Assembly (NCBI RefSeq): GCF_018332655.1
Contig: NZ_BOQL01000016.1
Coordinates: 1-64,000 of the forward strand
DNA from: Actinoplanes auranticolor
GTDB taxonomy: Bacteria; Actinomycetota; Actinomycetes; Mycobacteriales; Micromonosporaceae
DNA: 64,000 nt
Direction: 5' to 3'
The notes beneath the pieces are model-generated. The model made no database searches, was not told the origin of the DNA, and saw only the letters and a program-made list of their open reading frames with translations. Position 1 is the stretch's first letter, and the number at the start of each line of letters is the position of its first letter. Positions 43,271 to 51,642 of the stretch are shown in pieces. The translations under genes and the position numbers were made by a program.

Positions 43271-44214
43271 CGTGGGACCAGACCGCCCCGACCCGCTCCC
43301 CGGAGGAAGACCCCCGCCCGGTCTCCCCGGCGATCCCGGCTCCGATCTCCCCCGCGACCCCGATCCCCGTCTCCCCCGGCGTGGGCCCCGCCTCGCCCGA
43401 GGACGCCGATCTCTCCCCGGAGACGATCCAGGCCACCGTCGAGCCGGAGCCCGAGCCGGCCACCCGCGCCGCGGCCCGCCCGGCCGAGGCCGGCGAGTGG
43501 CGCGGCATCGTCCTGGTCACCGGCACCGACACCGACGTCGGCAAGACCATCGTCACCTCGGCCATCGCGGCCGCCGCCCAGGCCGCCGGGCTGCGGGTGG
43601 CCGTGGTCAAGCCGGGCCAGACCGGCACCGCCGGCGGCGGCCCCACCGACATCGACCTGATCACCCGCCTCGCGCACCCGCACACCGCGCGCACCCTGGC
43701 GTCGTATCCCGAGCCGCTGGCTCCGCTCGCAGCCGCGAAGGTCGCCGGGATGGCGCCGCTGGAGCTGTACGAGGTCGTGGACGCGATCCGGGCCGAGGCG
43801 GAGAAGCACGACCTGGTCCTCGTCGAGGGCGCGGGTGGCCTGCTGGTGCCGATGGGCGTCCGTCCTTCGGGTGAAGCCTGGACGGTGGCCGACCTCGCCA
43901 CCACGCTCGGTGGCCGCACCATCGTGGTGTCCCGCGCCGGCCTGGGCACGCTCAACCACACCGCTCTGACGCTGGAGGCGCTGGACCGCCGGGGTGTGCC
44001 GGCCAAGGTGGTGCTGGGCGCCTGGCCGGCCGAGCCGGAGCTGGTGCACTGGGCCAACCTCACCGAGCTGGTCCCGCACCTGGTCGGCGCGCTGCCCGAC
44101 GGTGCCGGCGGGATGGAGCCGGGAGTCTTCCAGCGGTCCGCCCCCGGCTGGTTGACCCCCGCGCTGTTCGGCGTGCTCGACGACTGGCGGGTCTGGGCCG
44201 ACGAGGTCAGCTGA
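43267..44214 (+). CDS. bioD: Dethiobiotin synthetase with an N-terminal Pro/Glu-rich extension
   Basis: 315 residues against about 230 for ordinary BioD. The catalytic core starts near residue 80 with VLVTGTDTDVGKTIVTSAI (P-loop), then VVKPGQTG and LVEGAGGLLVPM. The first 75 residues are low-complexity Pro, Ser and Glu (PEPEPATRAA) without parallel in most BioD proteins. It ATP-dependently carboxylates 7,8-diaminopelargonate. The GTG at 43267 overlaps the bioF stop; starting inside the core instead would leave a gap in an otherwise tightly packed operon. Confidence 0.92.
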   Translation: MTWDQTAPTRSPEEDPRPVSPAIPAPISPATPIPVSPGVGPASPEDADLSPETIQATVEPEPEPATRAAARPAEAGEWRGIVLVTGTDTDVGKTIVTSAIAAAAQAAGLRVAVVKPGQTGTAGGGPTDIDLITRLAHPHTARTLASYPEPLAPLAAAKVAGMAPLELYEVVDAIRAEAEKHDLVLVEGAGGLLVPMGVRPSGEAWTVADLATTLGGRTIVVSRAGLGTLNHTALTLEALDRRGVPAKVVLGAWPAEPELVHWANLTELVPHLVGALPDGAGGMEPGVFQRSAPGWLTPALFGVLDDWRVWADEVS

Positions 44215-44450
44215 TGGAGATCACCATCGCGGTGGCCGGTCCCGCGGACGCCGGCGAGGTGCTCACGGTGCGGCGGCTGACCACCGCTGTCGAGGAGGCG
44301 CTGGCCGGCCGGGTCGACCGCTTCGAGCTGTTCACCGGTGCCACCAGCGAGGCCAACCTGCGGCTCTACCGCGGGCTCGGGTACGTCGAGTCCGGCTGGG
44401 GGCCGGGCGCCGCTCCGGTCGGCATCACGTACCTGCAAAAGCGGGTTTGA
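44214..44450 (+). pseudogene. Internally deleted GNAT acetyltransferase remnant
   Basis: 78 residues. The first part (VAGPADAGEVLTVRRLTT) matches the N-terminal strand and helix of a GNAT enzyme, and the last part (RFELFTGATSEANLRLYRGL) matches its C-terminal helix and strand. The middle, with the acetyl-CoA-binding RxxGxG loop, is missing. An in-frame deletion of about 80-100 codons is the simplest explanation. The ATG overlaps the bioD stop (TGATG), so it is still translated in principle, but it cannot bind acetyl-CoA in the usual way. Confidence 0.65.
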
Positions 44451-44542
44451 ACTGTTTTTCCTGCCTGCCGCCGCGCGGCGGTAACCGAGTGTCTATAGCC
44501 TGTGGGGCTCGTGATCCGAACGCCTGAGGGGCTGAAACTGTC

Positions 44543-45832
44543 GTGGATGGCATAGGCGGGCAGGTCTTGCTCGTGCTGGTGCTGGTGCTGGTCAACGCGG
44601 CCTTCTCCGGTAGCGAGATGGCACTGGTGTCGTTGCGTGACAGCCAGGTGCACAAGCTGGAACGGTCCTCCCGGCGCGGCCGGGTGCTGGGCCGGCTCAC
44701 CCGGGACCCGAACAGGTTCCTGGCCACCATTCAGATCGGTATCACGCTGGCCGGCTTCCTGGCCTCGGCCGCCGCCGCGGTCTCGCTGTCCCGGCCGCTG
44801 GTCGAGCCGCTGGGCTTTCTCGGCTCGGCCGCCGAGCCGGCCGCCATCGTCGTCGTCACCATCGTGCTGACGTTCGTGACGCTGGTGATCGGGGAGCTGG
44901 CGCCGAAGCGGATCGCCATGCAGCGCACCGAGGGCTGGGCGCTGCTGGTGGCGCGCCCGCTGGACATCCTGTCCACGATCTCCCGGCCCGCCGTCTGGCT
45001 GCTCAGCGTGGCCACCAACCTGATCGTCCGGCTGGCCGGGGGTGACCCGTCGGCGCAGCGCGAGGAGGTCAGCACCGAGGAGATCCGGGACATGGTCGCG
45101 GCCCAGCAGGACTTCTCGATCGAGCAGCGCACCATCATCAGCGGGGCGTTCGAGATCGCGGACCGGATCCTGCGGGAGATCCTGGTGCCGCGCCGCGACG
45201 TGCTGACCCTGGCGACCGGGCTGGCCGCGCCGGAGGCCCTGAGCCAGCTGATCGCCGGTGGGCACTCGCGTGCGCCCGTGGTGGGGCCGGCCGGGCTGGA
45301 CGACGTCTTCGGCGTCGTGCACCTGCGGGACCTGGTGGGCGCGCAGGGGCCGGTCGACGCGGTGGCCCGGCCGGGGCTGTTCCTGCCGGAGACGCTGCGG
45401 GTCTCCGACGCGCTGCGGCAGATGCGCTCCGAGCGGCAGCAGATCGCCCTCGTGGTCGACGAGCGCGGCGCCATCGACGGCATCATCACCATGGAGGACC
45501 TGGTCGAGGAGATCGTCGGGGAGATCTACGACGAGACCGACCGCGACGTGCAGTCGGTGGTCAAGGAGGCGGACGGCGCCCTGCTGATGCCGGGTTCGTT
45601 CCCGATCCACGACCTGCCCGACATCGGCTTCGACAACTCGGGCAACGACGAGGGCGACTACACGACCGTCGCCGGCATGGTGCTCGCGGTGCTCGGGCAC
45701 ATCCCCACCGAGCCGGGTGAGGTGGTGACGCTGCCGCAGTTCACCGCCGAGGTCGTCGAGGTGACCGGCCGGGCGATCACCCGGGTCCGGTTGCGCGCGA
45801 TCCCCCGTACCGAAGAGGACGACGAGGAATAG
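44543..45832 (+). CDS. CNNM/CorC-type hemolysin-family membrane protein
   Basis: 429 residues. An N-terminal DUF21/CNNM domain with four hydrophobic segments (NAAFSGSEMALVSLRDSQV, GELAPKRIAMQ) is followed by two CBS domains (LVPRRDVLTLATGL, LVVDERGAIDGIITMEDLVEE) and a CorC_HlyC C-terminal domain (GDYTTVAGMVLAVLGHIP). Members export or sense Mg2+ and help membrane integrity; hemolysin is a historical name. The GTG at 44543 is used. Monocistronic. Confidence 0.92.
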   Translation: MDGIGGQVLLVLVLVLVNAAFSGSEMALVSLRDSQVHKLERSSRRGRVLGRLTRDPNRFLATIQIGITLAGFLASAAAAVSLSRPLVEPLGFLGSAAEPAAIVVVTIVLTFVTLVIGELAPKRIAMQRTEGWALLVARPLDILSTISRPAVWLLSVATNLIVRLAGGDPSAQREEVSTEEIRDMVAAQQDFSIEQRTIISGAFEIADRILREILVPRRDVLTLATGLAAPEALSQLIAGGHSRAPVVGPAGLDDVFGVVHLRDLVGAQGPVDAVARPGLFLPETLRVSDALRQMRSERQQIALVVDERGAIDGIITMEDLVEEIVGEIYDETDRDVQSVVKEADGALLMPGSFPIHDLPDIGFDNSGNDEGDYTTVAGMVLAVLGHIPTEPGEVVTLPQFTAEVVEVTGRAITRVRLRAIPRTEEDDEE

Positions 45833-45980
45833 GGCCCCGCGGGTCTGACAATTTGTGCGACATTCGCGTTCGCCGCGATGATCGTGGCCATTTTGGCGCG
45901 CGCGCCCATTGCGGACGACCTGGCCGTTCTCACTAGGCTCTCAGTGACCGCGAGCGATCATTGCGTGAGGTGGTTCCCCC

Positions 45981-46559
45981 ATGACGAACAGCAGCCCCGT
46001 ATCGGGCAATGCCTATGAATACCTGGACAGTGCCGGCCCCGAGGAGCAGCGCCGGCTGGAGGCCGTGCGCCGCTACCGGCTGGTGGACCAGCCGGTCGAG
46101 GACGCGTACGACCGGATCGCCTTCGTGGCCGGCGCCATCTTCGACGCTCCCATCGCGACGGTGTCGCTGGTGGAGCAGGACCGGGTCTGGCTCGCCGCCT
46201 GCCAGGGCCTGACCGGCGTCCGCGAGGTCGGCAAGGAGCCGGGGCTGTGCGCCTCGGTCATCGCGCAGGACGACGTCTACGTGATCAACAACGCCGCGGT
46301 CGACCCGCGCACCCTGGAGCACCCGCTGGTCCGCGGCGAGCTGGGCCTGCGGTTCTACGCCGCCGCCCCGATCCGCACCCACGACGGCTACCGGCTGGGC
46401 ACGGTCAACGTGATCGACAACCGCCCCCGTGAGGTGACGGAGCGCCAGCTGACCGCCCTGGAGCACCTGGCGTCCATGGTGTCGGACGAGCTGGAGCTGC
46501 GGCTGATGGTGATCCGCAGCGCGGCCGCCGAGCAGCGGATGCGCGAGAGCGTGCACTGA
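45981..46559 (+). CDS. Stand-alone GAF-domain protein
   Basis: 192 residues made of one GAF domain (FVAGAIFDAPIATVSLVEQD, FYAAAPIRTHDGYRLGTVNV) with short helical ends and no output domain. Such proteins sense small molecules or redox state and act on partners. The hydrophobic pocket motif GLCASVIAQDDVYVINNAA carries one Cys. No partner gene is adjacent on the same strand apart from the lipid kinase gene downstream. Confidence 0.82.
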   Translation: MTNSSPVSGNAYEYLDSAGPEEQRRLEAVRRYRLVDQPVEDAYDRIAFVAGAIFDAPIATVSLVEQDRVWLAACQGLTGVREVGKEPGLCASVIAQDDVYVINNAAVDPRTLEHPLVRGELGLRFYAAAPIRTHDGYRLGTVNVIDNRPREVTERQLTALEHLASMVSDELELRLMVIRSAAAEQRMRESVH

Positions 46560-46632
46560 GAGTCCGCGGTGCGGGAGCGGGGACGGCCACCGTGGGCGTA
46601 GGAATGTGTGGCATCGGGTAAACGCCGGTGCC

Positions 46633-47541
46633 ATGCGGACTCCCCGGAAGATCGCCGTGGTCGCCCACCGGCGCAAGACCCTCGGCGGCGGGCTCGACGA
46701 GCTGCGCCGGCTCATCACCGACGAGGGCGTCGACGAGCTCGACTGGCACGAGGTGCCCAAGAGCCGTAAGGCGCCCAAACAGGTGCGACGGGCCCTCGCG
46801 AAGGAACCGGACCTGCTGCTCGTATGGGGTGGCGACGGCATGGTGCAGCGCAGCCTGGACACCGTCGCCCGCACCAAGGGCGGCGCCAAGGTCCCGGTCG
46901 GCATCATCCCGGCCGGCACGGCGAACCTGCTGGCCACCAATCTGGGCGTGCCGCACGACCTCGCCGAGGCGGTGCGGATCGCGTTCCACGGCGAGCGGCA
47001 CAAGCTGGACCTGGGGGTGCTCAACGGCGAGCACTTCGCGGTCATGGCCGGCATCGGCTTCGACGGCGCGATGATCCAGGACGCGGACGGCAAGCTGAAG
47101 GACCGGCTGGGCAAGCTCTCGTACGTCTACACGGGCATGCGCCACCTCAACGGCGAGGCACCGAAGGCGACGATCAAGGTGGACGGCACGCCCTGGTTCT
47201 CCGACGACGCGAGCTGCGTGCTGGTCGGCAACGTCAGCACGGTGACCGGCGGCATCAAGGCCTTCGACGACGCCAAGCCGGACGACGGCTGGCTGGACGT
47301 CGGTGTGGCGACGGCTCGCGGGGTGACCCAGTGGGCCCGCACGATGGGCCGGATGGCCGTGGGCCGCTCGGAGGACTCGCCGTTCGTGCACATGACCCGG
47401 GCCCGGCGCATCGACGTCAAGCTGAAGAAGCCGCTCATGTACGAGCTGGACGGTGGCGCCCGGGAAGCGGTCAAGAAGATCCGCGTGGAGGTCGCGCCGG
47501 CCGCCGTCAAGGTCTGCGTCCCGCATCAGCCGATCGGATAA
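46633..47541 (+). CDS. Diacylglycerol kinase-family lipid kinase (YegS/DagK-like)
   Basis: 302 residues. The catalytic GGDG motif (LLVWGGDGMVQRSLD) and the second signature PVGIIPAGTANLLATNLGV are intact, followed by the beta-sandwich domain ending MYELDGGAREA. It phosphorylates diacylglycerol or a sphingoid/isoprenoid lipid at the inner membrane face. The ATG at 46633 is favoured; an in-frame GTG at 46606 has its AGGA too close. An inverted repeat downstream may end transcription. Confidence 0.9.
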   Translation: MRTPRKIAVVAHRRKTLGGGLDELRRLITDEGVDELDWHEVPKSRKAPKQVRRALAKEPDLLLVWGGDGMVQRSLDTVARTKGGAKVPVGIIPAGTANLLATNLGVPHDLAEAVRIAFHGERHKLDLGVLNGEHFAVMAGIGFDGAMIQDADGKLKDRLGKLSYVYTGMRHLNGEAPKATIKVDGTPWFSDDASCVLVGNVSTVTGGIKAFDDAKPDDGWLDVGVATARGVTQWARTMGRMAVGRSEDSPFVHMTRARRIDVKLKKPLMYELDGGAREAVKKIRVEVAPAAVKVCVPHQPIG

Positions 47542-47617
47542 GCGACAGAAAACGTATGTCGGCCTACGTCCCGCTAAATCTGATTCATGGTTCTTAAGCC
47601 TGATTAATCCTCTGGTC

Positions 47618-47664
47618 CGTAGCGGTGCCGCGACCCCACACTGATGGCGTCGGGCACCGCTACG
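47618..47664. terminator. 12-bp inverted repeat, terminator or attenuator
   Basis: CGTAGCGGTGCC (47618-47629) and GGCACCGCTACG (47653-47664) are perfect inverse repeats separated by 23 bp, between the lipid kinase gene and the small membrane protein gene. There is no T-run. The long loop makes an operator or attenuator as likely as a terminator. Confidence 0.5.
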
Positions 47665-47683
47665 CATCTCCAGGGGGTCGGCA

Positions 47684-47920
47684 ATGCCTTACCACCAGAG
47701 TTCCGCAGTGAGCGTCGCAGCAGTCATGACCGCCGCCACCGTCATCGTCATCGGCTACCGCATCGGCCGGGCCCACGCCGCCTGGCGCGACGTCCGCGCC
47801 GTCAAGCGCGACCTGCCGGCCAAGCGCAAGATCGCCTGGGGACACACCGGGCCCCTGGTCCTGGGCGCGGTCTTCGTGATCCTGACGCTCGCCGCCGCGG
47901 CCTACGACGCCGGCCATTGA
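47684..47920 (+). CDS. Small membrane protein, two transmembrane helices
   Basis: 78 residues. A first helix (SVAAVMTAATVIVIGYRIG) and a second (LVLGAVFVILTLAAAAYDAG) flank a basic cytoplasmic loop (WRDVRAVKRDLPAKRKIAW). The positive charges between the helices predict both ends outside. The family is unknown. GGGGGTC upstream could act as ribosome site. Confidence 0.6.
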   Translation: MPYHQSSAVSVAAVMTAATVIVIGYRIGRAHAAWRDVRAVKRDLPAKRKIAWGHTGPLVLGAVFVILTLAAAAYDAGH

Positions 47921-48225
47921 CGCCGCCATCGAGGCCACCGTTGACGCCGCGCGGCAGACAGCGGCCGAATCCGGAGCGAAGAGGCCGAGCAAAAAGCCGA
48001 AGCAAAGAGCCAGAACGAAGAGCCAGAGCGAAGATCAAGGCGATGTCGTGCCTGGTTGCATGGCACCGACCGTCGCTCCCGCCGAGACCGGGCGAGGGTG
48101 GCCATTCGCCTGTCGGCTCATGAGCGGCCACCCTCACCCTGCCAGGTCCGTGCTCGGTGAAACCCGGGGCAGGCCGGGCCGGCCGGGCTGTGGCCCGGTG
48201 CTGCCGGACCTGGCAGAGTGCCTGC
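47921..48225. other. Gene-free stretch with degenerate GAAGAGCCAGA repeats
   Basis: 305 bp. Between about 47975 and 48035 the sequence consists of loose repeats of the type AAGAGCCAGAACGAAG, purine-rich and unlike the surroundings. I see no coding signal or RNA gene. Confidence 0.4.
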
Positions 48226-49665
48226 ATGATGTGGACCGGGCGGGCTGACGAGGCGGGCGCTCTCGGCTTGCTGCTGGATCGCACGTACGCCGAGGTGGCC
48301 GCGGCGGCCGCGCGGCCCCGGTCGCTCGACCGGGAGTTCCTCATCGGTCAGTTCGATCTGTGGGACAACCATCTACTGCCCGCCGTGGCCGCCGGGACCG
48401 CTCCTCCGTGGACCCGGCGGTCCGCGGCGCGGGCGGTGTGGCGCCGGCTCGGTCTCGCGGCCGGGGACGAGCACCGGCGCTGGATGGCCGGCCACCTCGA
48501 CGGTCTCGGGCACGACCCGGCGGCCCTGCTCGGTCCCGAGCGGAGCAGCCGGCCGTCCCGGAGCGGGGACGGCCGGCTCATCCCGGTGCCGCAGCCGTTG
48601 ACCGCCGAGGCCGCGGAGCTGATCTGCGCGGACTACGAGCTGACCGGCGGCACCCTCGCCGGCGCCCGGATCGACGTGCACGGCAGCGATCCACAGCAAA
48701 TCAGTGGGTCGCTGAAGCTCGCCCCGGGTTGCCGGCGACATCCCGCGGACAGCCCCGTCCCGCCCGCGCTGCACTTCCACGTCGGCGAGCTGACGTCCGG
48801 GGTGTTCCCGCACGCTGAGCGCGGCTCGGTGCGGCTGGGTGGAGAGCTGACCGTCGTGCCGGCGCCGGACGAGGTCGGTCTCGACGTTCCCGCCGGCGGC
48901 ACAGCACTGCGGCTGGCGGGCCGGGATCTCCGCTGGTATCCGGACGACGTGGACTGGTCCGGGTCGGCGGCGGCCCGAGCCTCGGACGAAGGCGTCCGCG
49001 AGGACGCCCCCGAGCTGCCCGAGCTCGCCGCGCGGGGCGCCGACGTGCTGGGCATCCTGCAACTCACGATCATGTGGCAGCTGCGCCGGATGCGCTACGC
49101 CGGCCTGCTGCGGCGCTGGGAGCTGGCCGCGGCGGGCGCGCTCTGTGGCGGCCTGAACGCCCAGCTCTTCCGCATGACCCCCACGGCGCTGCGGTCCCGC
49201 TGGGCCGCGCACCGGGTCCGCTCGTTGCTGGAGACCGAGGACAGCCAGGCCCGGGACCTGCTCCGGATCGTCGGCCGGCACCTGCCGCTCGAGGTGCCCG
49301 AGCTGCCCGGCGCCGCCGCCCCACCGGTCCCGAGCAGGATCACGGTCGGCACCGCCGCGCGCCTGCCGGCCGAGCTCGACTTCACCGGCGGCCGGCTGCG
49401 CTTCGTGGACACCGCCGCCGGCCGGGCCGGGCCGGGCGAGACCGTCATCCACCTGGACGCCCGACGCGGCGACCGCGACACGATCGTCGTGATCGTGCTC
49501 AGCGAACCGCTCGGCTGCGCGCCCCTCACCGTCACCCCGGACGGCCTGGCTCTCACCGGCGCACCGACGCTGGACGTCACCGCCGACGACGTGACGATGG
49601 CCCTCCCCCTGCCCGGCGGCGACTGGACCATCCGTGCCGCCGCGGGTTCCTGGTACGTCGACTGA
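48226..49665 (+). CDS. Uncharacterised 479-residue protein
   Basis: I do not recognise this protein. It has no signal peptide or membrane helix. The N-terminal third is helical (LLLDRTYAEVAAAAARPRSL, EFLIGQFDLWDNHLLPAV). The middle has beta-rich sequence with GSLKLAPGCRRHPADSP. A hydrophobic helical patch follows (LGILQLTIMWQLRRMRYAGL), and the C-terminal 150 residues read like beta strands (VIVLSEPLGCAPLTVTPDG). Codon use and strong third-position G+C support real coding. A hairpin follows its stop. Confidence 0.8.
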   Translation: MMWTGRADEAGALGLLLDRTYAEVAAAAARPRSLDREFLIGQFDLWDNHLLPAVAAGTAPPWTRRSAARAVWRRLGLAAGDEHRRWMAGHLDGLGHDPAALLGPERSSRPSRSGDGRLIPVPQPLTAEAAELICADYELTGGTLAGARIDVHGSDPQQISGSLKLAPGCRRHPADSPVPPALHFHVGELTSGVFPHAERGSVRLGGELTVVPAPDEVGLDVPAGGTALRLAGRDLRWYPDDVDWSGSAAARASDEGVREDAPELPELAARGADVLGILQLTIMWQLRRMRYAGLLRRWELAAAGALCGGLNAQLFRMTPTALRSRWAAHRVRSLLETEDSQARDLLRIVGRHLPLEVPELPGAAAPPVPSRITVGTAARLPAELDFTGGRLRFVDTAAGRAGPGETVIHLDARRGDRDTIVVIVLSEPLGCAPLTVTPDGLALTGAPTLDVTADDVTMALPLPGGDWTIRAAAGSWYVD

Positions 49666-49679
49666 CGCAACGCGCAGCA

Positions 49680-49711
49680 GAAACCCGCCGCCCCGGGGGA
49701 CGACGGGTTTC
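49680..49711. terminator. Hairpin downstream of the 479-residue protein gene
   Basis: GAAACCCGCCG (49680-49690) pairs with CGACGGGTTTC (49701-49711) with one mismatch and a 10-nt loop. It lies between convergent genes. Confidence 0.65.
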
Positions 49712-49793
49712 ACCATGCAATCAGCCGGCAATCGGCGGAAGCGACGGTCAGCACCACGCACGGGCCTGCGACATGAGCTTCTTGATCTTGACT

Positions 49794-50924
49794 CTAGAGC
49801 GCTTGCCACCAGCCGTCGACGGCCGGCGGGTTGTCGACGTCCACCCGCTCGCCCGGCCGCGGGATGGCCAGCCGCACGTCGCGCGCCTTGGCCTCGCGCC
49901 AGGTCCGGTCGGCCGGCTCGGGCCAGTCGTGCAGCGCCAGGTTGAACGTGCACCAGTGCACCGGGATCATCAGGCCGCCGCGCACGTCGACGTGGGTGGC
50001 CACGCCGTCCTCGGGGAACATGTGGATGTCCGGCCAGTCCTCGTTGTAGGCGCCGATCTGCACCAGCGTCACGTCGAACGGGCCGTGCTCCTCGCCGATC
50101 TGCGCGAAGCCCGGGAAGTAGCCGGTGTCGCCGGAGTAGAACGCCTTGCGGTTGGGTCCCGCGATCACCCAGGACGCCCACAGCGTCTCGTCGCGGCTGA
50201 AGCCGCGGCCGGAGAAGTGCCGGGCCGCGGTCGCGATGAACTCGATGCCCGCCACGGTCGCCCGCTCGTCCCAGTCCAGCTCGATGATCCGGGTCGCCGG
50301 CACGCCCCAGCGCTCCAGGTGCGCGCCGACGCCCAGCGGCACCAGGAACGGCGCCGCCTGCAGGTCCACCAGGTTACGGATGGAGTCCATGTCGAGGTGG
50401 TCGTAGTGGTCGTGGGAGATCAGCACCGCGTCGATCGGCGGCAGTTCGCGCAGGGCCATCGGCGGCTCGTGCAGGCGCTTCGGGCCGCCCAGCCGCGACG
50501 GGGAGCAGCGCTCGCTCCACACCGGGTCCAGCAGGACCCGGCGGCCCTCGATCTCGATCAGCGCCGACGAGTGGCCGAACCACGTGACGTGCAGCCCGCT
50601 CGTCTCGCCACCGAACTCCGGCCGCAGCACCGGGATCGGCTGGCCCGGGTGCCGGCGGTCGCGGTCGCGCAGCGTCGCGGCCAGGATCCGGGGCATCGAG
50701 CCGGCCGTCATCATGGTCGCCGGCACCGTGTTGCGGAACTTGCCGTCGGCGAACTGCGGGGAACGGCTGTACCGCGCGCCGCGCTCGCCGTCCGCGCGGG
50801 CACCGATCTTGCGCCCGCCGATCTGCGCGGGGATGTCACGAGCGGCCCAGGCCGCAGCGGCCCCCAGTGCCAGAGCCACCCATGCCCCGGTGCGCCCCCG
50901 ACGGCCGTCTGCCTGTTTCGCCAT
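49794..50924 (-). CDS. MBL-fold metallohydrolase, NAPE-PLD-like
   Basis: 376 residues. An N-terminal hydrophobic segment (TGAWVALALGAAAAWAARD) anchors or exports the protein. The metallo-beta-lactamase motifs are VTWFGHSSALIEIEG, the zinc ligand motif SHDHYDHLDMDS, FYSGDTGYFPGF and a late MIPVHWCTF with the last His. This matches the N-acyl-phosphatidylethanolamine phospholipase D-like branch (COG2220), pointing to a phospholipid or related phosphodiester substrate. The genuine substrate is unknown. Confidence 0.88.
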   Translation of the reverse strand: MAKQADGRRGRTGAWVALALGAAAAWAARDIPAQIGGRKIGARADGERGARYSRSPQFADGKFRNTVPATMMTAGSMPRILAATLRDRDRRHPGQPIPVLRPEFGGETSGLHVTWFGHSSALIEIEGRRVLLDPVWSERCSPSRLGGPKRLHEPPMALRELPPIDAVLISHDHYDHLDMDSIRNLVDLQAAPFLVPLGVGAHLERWGVPATRIIELDWDERATVAGIEFIATAARHFSGRGFSRDETLWASWVIAGPNRKAFYSGDTGYFPGFAQIGEEHGPFDVTLVQIGAYNEDWPDIHMFPEDGVATHVDVRGGLMIPVHWCTFNLALHDWPEPADRTWREAKARDVRLAIPRPGERVDVDNPPAVDGWWQAL

Positions 50925-51040
50925 GCGTGATCCTCCGTGTCAGTTCTGTCCGGCTGCAAGTCTGACCGCCCACGGGCGCCCGGCGCCACCGTCGTGCTGT
51001 GGATCTCCTCAGGTAGGCACCGGTATGTCACACTGCCGCC

Positions 51041-51619
51041 GTGACTGTCGACACCCTTCAGACCCAGCAGCAGCTCATCGTGCGTCAGCGCGTCCGCTTG
51101 ATGGTCAACCAGTACGAGGTCCACGCCGTCGCTCCGGACGGGTCCGAGGCCGGCGTGCTCGCGTTCGCCCAGCAGAAGCGGATGGCGTTCAAGGAGCAGG
51201 TGACGCTCTACACCGACGACACCAAGACGACTCCCGTCCTCGGTTTCCAGGCCCGCCAGGTCCTCGATCTCGGCGCCACCTACGACGTCACGGATGCCGC
51301 CGGTAGTCCTATCGGCCTGTTCCGCAAGAACTTCAAGGAATCCCTGCTGCGCTCGACGTGGCACCTCGAGCAGCCGGGCTACGGCGAGATGATCGGCCGG
51401 GAGACCAACCTGCCCGTCGCGATCCTGCGCCGCTTCGTCGAAGCGCTGTCCTGGCTGCCGTACCACTTCGACTTCGTGCTCAACGGCCGCCCGGCGTTCT
51501 CGGTGGTCAAGAAGTGGGGCCTGCGCGACAAGTACGTCGTGACGATCCACGACCCGCAGCTGGACCGCCGGCTGGTCGCCGCGATGTCGGTAGCCCTGGA
51601 CGCGCTCCAGTCCCGGTAG
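51041..51619 (+). CDS. LURP-one/tubby C-like domain protein
   Basis: 192 residues with a GTG start. A beta-rich sequence with a repeated strand pattern (LIVRQRVRLMVNQYEV, LGFQARQVLDLGATYDVTD, IGLFRKNFKESLLRSTWHL) typical of LURP-one-related proteins, which have the tubby C-terminal barrel. Members may bind phosphoinositides or act as scramblase-like proteins; function in bacteria is unknown. CACACT ends six bases before the GTG, so the mRNA is probably leaderless. It is 23 bp upstream of the dGTPase gene and may be co-transcribed. Confidence 0.78.
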   Translation: MTVDTLQTQQQLIVRQRVRLMVNQYEVHAVAPDGSEAGVLAFAQQKRMAFKEQVTLYTDDTKTTPVLGFQARQVLDLGATYDVTDAAGSPIGLFRKNFKESLLRSTWHLEQPGYGEMIGRETNLPVAILRRFVEALSWLPYHFDFVLNGRPAFSVVKKWGLRDKYVVTIHDPQLDRRLVAAMSVALDALQSR

Positions 51620-51642
51620 TCCGGTGCGTTAGCGTCGGGCGC

